Shown here: piece after piece, positions 62,712-64,000 of the stretch
Layout: each line of letters begins with the position of its first letter
Numbering within the stretch: the stretch's first letter is position 1
DNA from: Avibacterium volantium_A
GTDB taxonomy: Bacteria; Pseudomonadota; Gammaproteobacteria; Enterobacterales; Pasteurellaceae
NCBI RefSeq assembly: GCF_049366555.1
Contig: NZ_JBMMGT010000005.1
Location: forward strand, 42,003-106,002
DNA length: 64,000 nucleotides
Direction of reading: 5' to 3'
Translations under genes and position numbers: made by a program
The notes under the pieces: model-generated
Told to the model about the DNA's origin: nothing
Databases searched by the model: none
Seen by the model: only the letters and a program-made list of their open reading frames with translations

Positions 62712-62771
62712 CTATAATATGTTTATGCATATACTTAGTGTGATTAGTATAGTGCATTTTAATTGTGATCT

Positions 62772-63143
62772 CTATTTGCCATCTTCACTAAATGATAAAG
62801 GATCGATACGTTCTCTGTTTTTTTCTAATGTTGCTTTCCCAATGCCTTGAACCTCTAACAGCTGTTCTATCGCGGTAAATTTGCCGTGTTTCTCTCGATA
62901 TTCAACAATCGCTTCAGCTTTTTTCGCACCAATACCAACCAACGAACGTTGAATATCACTCGCTGTAGCGGTATTGATATTCAATTTTTCGCCAATGAAA
63001 GATTTCTCTTTGATTGTATCCGTCAAAACTTGAGCGGTACTAGAACTGACTTTTTCATTTAGTTGAGACTGAGCCACAACAGAAAAGCTACTTAACAAGC
63101 CTATTGATAACAACAAAGAAGATAGAACTGTCTTAATTTTCAT
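62772..63143 (-). CDS. comEA: Competence protein ComEA (ComE1), helix-hairpin-helix
   Basis: ComEA binds incoming DNA in the periplasm and ratchets it inward during transformation. The 123-residue protein has a signal peptide (MKIKTVLSSLLLSIGLLSSFSVVAQ) and a C-terminal (HhH)2 domain LNINTATASDIQRSLVGIGAKKAEAIVEYREKHGKFTAIEQLLEVQGIGKATLEKN. Length matches Haemophilus ComE1. Upstream is a CRP-S site, so it probably belongs to the Sxy/CRP competence regulon. It fits the many uptake signals in this genome. Confidence 0.94.
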   Translation of the reverse strand: MKIKTVLSSLLLSIGLLSSFSVVAQSQLNEKVSSSTAQVLTDTIKEKSFIGEKLNINTATASDIQRSLVGIGAKKAEAIVEYREKHGKFTAIEQLLEVQGIGKATLEKNRERIDPLSFSEDGK

Positions 63144-63245
63144 TACGGTTTTCCTTATTCATAGAAACAAAAAGTATAAATACTGAATAAATCAGTAGTG
63201 ATACTTTGCATCTCAATACAAAAACTCGCAAGAAAAGCACCGCAC

Positions 63246-63267
63246 TTTTGCGATCACGATCGTAAAA
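63246..63267. promoter_or_regulatory. CRP-S (Sxy-dependent) competence site of comEA
   Basis: TTTTGCGATC and GATCGTAAAA are near-perfect inverted half-sites with a 2-base centre. The TGCGA core marks the non-canonical CRP-S class of Pasteurellaceae. Its centre is about 62 bases from the start expected from a weak -10 (AAGTAT on the minus strand, 63201-63206), the class I spacing. An uptake signal (63239-63247) overlaps its edge by two bases. Confidence 0.75.
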
Positions 63268-63380
63268 ATAAACGGAATAAATAAGGTAATTTGATATAAG
63301 AAGGTGCAAAAAATAAAAAAGTGAAATCTATTTTTGATAGCTTAACAAGCCATAATAAACACGTTCGGCTTAGATTATTT

Positions 63381-63418
63381 AAAAAAGAAAAGGTAATGGT
63401 ATTTCTATCATTGCCTTC
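63381..63418 (-). terminator. Probable terminator of the rRNA-tRNA operon
   Basis: On the minus strand AAGGCAATG and CATTACCTT (one mismatch) form a stem with a 10-base loop, followed by TTTCTTTTTT. It lies about 225 bases past tRNA-Trp in the 500-base gap that otherwise holds only AT-rich DNA, the CRP-S site and a short repeat. Confidence 0.6.
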
Positions 63419-63565
63419 TCCCATTAATCTGATTTATTCATCAAGTTTTGCTATTATAGATTTTTCATACTAAAAGCTAAAAATATGGAAGCATAGGAAT
63501 ACAAAAACTCTGATAACCATCATTTTTTTCAAATTATGATAATTTCAGAAAAGCAAAAGAAAAGA

Positions 63566-63590
63566 AAACTAAACTAAACTAAACTAAACT
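63566..63590. repeat. Pentanucleotide repeat AAACT x5
   Basis: Five perfect copies of AAACT in the AT-rich stretch between the operon terminator and tRNA-Trp. No coding frame or clear promoter spacer is involved. Confidence 0.85.
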
Positions 63591-63641
63591 TAAAATATAA
63601 TAATGAAAAAATTGGAGCAATAAGAAAAATTTGATATCTGA

Positions 63642-63717
63642 TGGCAGGGGCGGAGAGGCTCGAACTCCCAACACCCGGTTTTGGAGACCGGTGCTCTACC
63701 AATTGAACTACGCCCCT
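63642..63717 (-). tRNA. tRNA-Trp (CCA)
   Basis: A 76-base cloverleaf with encoded CCA, acceptor AGGGGCG/CGCCCCT and anticodon loop CTCCAAA giving CCA. It is the last gene of the ribosomal RNA operon on the minus strand. Confidence 0.97.
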
Positions 63718-63725
63718 AAATGAAG

Positions 63726-63802
63726 TGGCGGAACGGACGGGACTCGAACCCGCGACCCCCTGCGTGACAGGCAGGTATTCTAACCAGCTGAACTACCGCT
63801 CC
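63726..63802 (-). tRNA. tRNA-Asp (GTC)
   Basis: A 77-base cloverleaf with encoded CCA, acceptor GGAGCGG/CCGTTCC and anticodon GTC in CTGTCAC. It lies between the 5S rRNA and tRNA-Trp, eight bases from the latter, as in the Asp-Trp tail of some E. coli rrn operons. Confidence 0.97.
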
Positions 63803-63814
63803 GCAAAATTGATA

Positions 63815-63929
63815 ATTGGCAGTGACCTACTCTCACATGGGGATTCCCCACACTACCATCGGCGTTATAGCGTTTCACTTCTAAGTTCGGCATGGAATTA
63901 GGTGGGTCCGCTACACTATAGCTGCCAAA
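63815..63929 (-). rRNA. rrf: 5S ribosomal RNA, complete copy
   Basis: The minus strand reads TGGCAGCTATAGTGTAGCGG at the 5' side and ends GAGAGTAGGTCACTGCCA, with CCGAACTTAGAAGTGAAACG in the middle, the conserved 5S core. The ends pair to form helix I. Ends are approximate to two bases. Confidence 0.93.
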
Positions 63930-63932
63930 AAA

Positions 63933-63980
63933 TTTTATTTTGTTAATTTACTTAAACAAAAATAAATTAACAAAATAAAA
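63933..63980. repeat. 18-base AT-only inverted repeat between two 5S genes
   Basis: TTTTATTTTGTTAATTTA (63933-63950) and TAAATTAACAAAATAAAA (63963-63980) are perfectly complementary with a 12-base loop. It fills the 5S-5S spacer and is a likely processing stem. Confidence 0.85.
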
Positions 63981-64000
63981 CCTGGCGGTGTCCTACTCTT
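63981..64000 (-). rRNA. rrf: Second 5S ribosomal RNA copy, 3' end only
   Basis: The minus strand reads AAGAGTAGGACACCGCCAGG at the window edge, the 3' end of a 5S gene. It differs from the complete copy (GGTCACTGCCA), so the operon carries at least two 5S genes of different sequence in tandem. Confidence 0.8.

Noticed and set aside
1..64000. Search for CRISPR arrays, insertion sequences, integrases of mobile elements, prophage or toxin-antitoxin pairs
   Set aside because: No regularly spaced repeats, transposase motifs, phage genes or paired small toxin genes were seen. The only recombinase is the housekeeping XerC.

Overview
This 64 kb window is ordinary chromosome from a Pasteurellaceae bacterium. 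Two things show this. The nine-base DNA uptake signal AAGTGCGGT/ACCGCACTT of the Haemophilus influenzae-type clade occurs about fifty times by eye, between and inside genes. The gene neighbourhoods (menB-menC-aroQ-accBC-panF-prmA-dusB-fis, glp, eno-pyrG, acrRAB, rdgB-hemW, comEA) also match what is known for that family. The genus cannot be fixed from the sequence alone. I see no prophage, insertion sequence, CRISPR array or secondary-metabolite cluster, and no clearly broken gene. The left end cuts a membrane-protein gene and the right end cuts a second 5S rRNA copy.

Layout. 1-2.2 kb, minus: membrane-protein fragment, xerC and dapF. 2.4-14.5 kb, plus: clpB with a heat-shock-like promoter, menaquinone genes menB and menC around an unrecognised membrane protein, aroQ, accBC, yhdT-panF-prmA and dusB-fis. 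14.6-23.1 kb, minus: a polar amino-acid ABC transporter, hemN with yihI, and rluA-rapA. 23.4-33.4 kb: pnuC (NAD precursor uptake) and the glycerol-3-phosphate block, with glpTQ and glpABC divergent around CRP and GlpR-like sites, then glpR and glpG. 33.5-38.2 kb, mostly minus: purT, luxS, yqaA, an acetyltransferase, yqaB, and tRNA-Ser/Arg/Arg. 38.3-52.7 kb, minus: rep, small genes, eno, pyrG, an acrRAB-type efflux operon, ftsN and priA. 52.8-63.1 kb: rpmE with a structured leader, a CorC/CNNM protein, mltG-tmk-holB-tatD, serA-rpiA, rdgB-hemW and comEA. 63.6-64 kb, minus: the distal end of an rRNA operon with two 5S copies, tRNA-Asp and tRNA-Trp.

The most interesting signal is between luxS and yqaA. 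Two tandem plus-strand units of about 75-80 nt share a 5' hairpin, an unpaired UUCCUUA core and an intrinsic terminator. They sit exactly where enterobacteria carry the sigma-E-dependent small RNA MicA: divergent from luxS, on the way to yqaA-yqaB-tRNA-Arg(ACG)/tRNA-Ser(GCU). The first copy has a textbook sigma-E promoter (GAACTT, 16 bases, TCTGA). The second copy has no such promoter and appears to use a housekeeping-type one. I read them as a MicA-position small RNA and a paralogue, possibly an envelope-stress RNA pair not described for this family.

Other points worth checking: a competence (Sxy-dependent) CRP-S site next to an uptake signal upstream of comEA; a possible Fur-controlled small RNA upstream of rdgB; a GlpQ/protein D homologue without the lipoprotein cysteine context; and uptake signals arranged as long perfect inverted repeats that serve as terminators.
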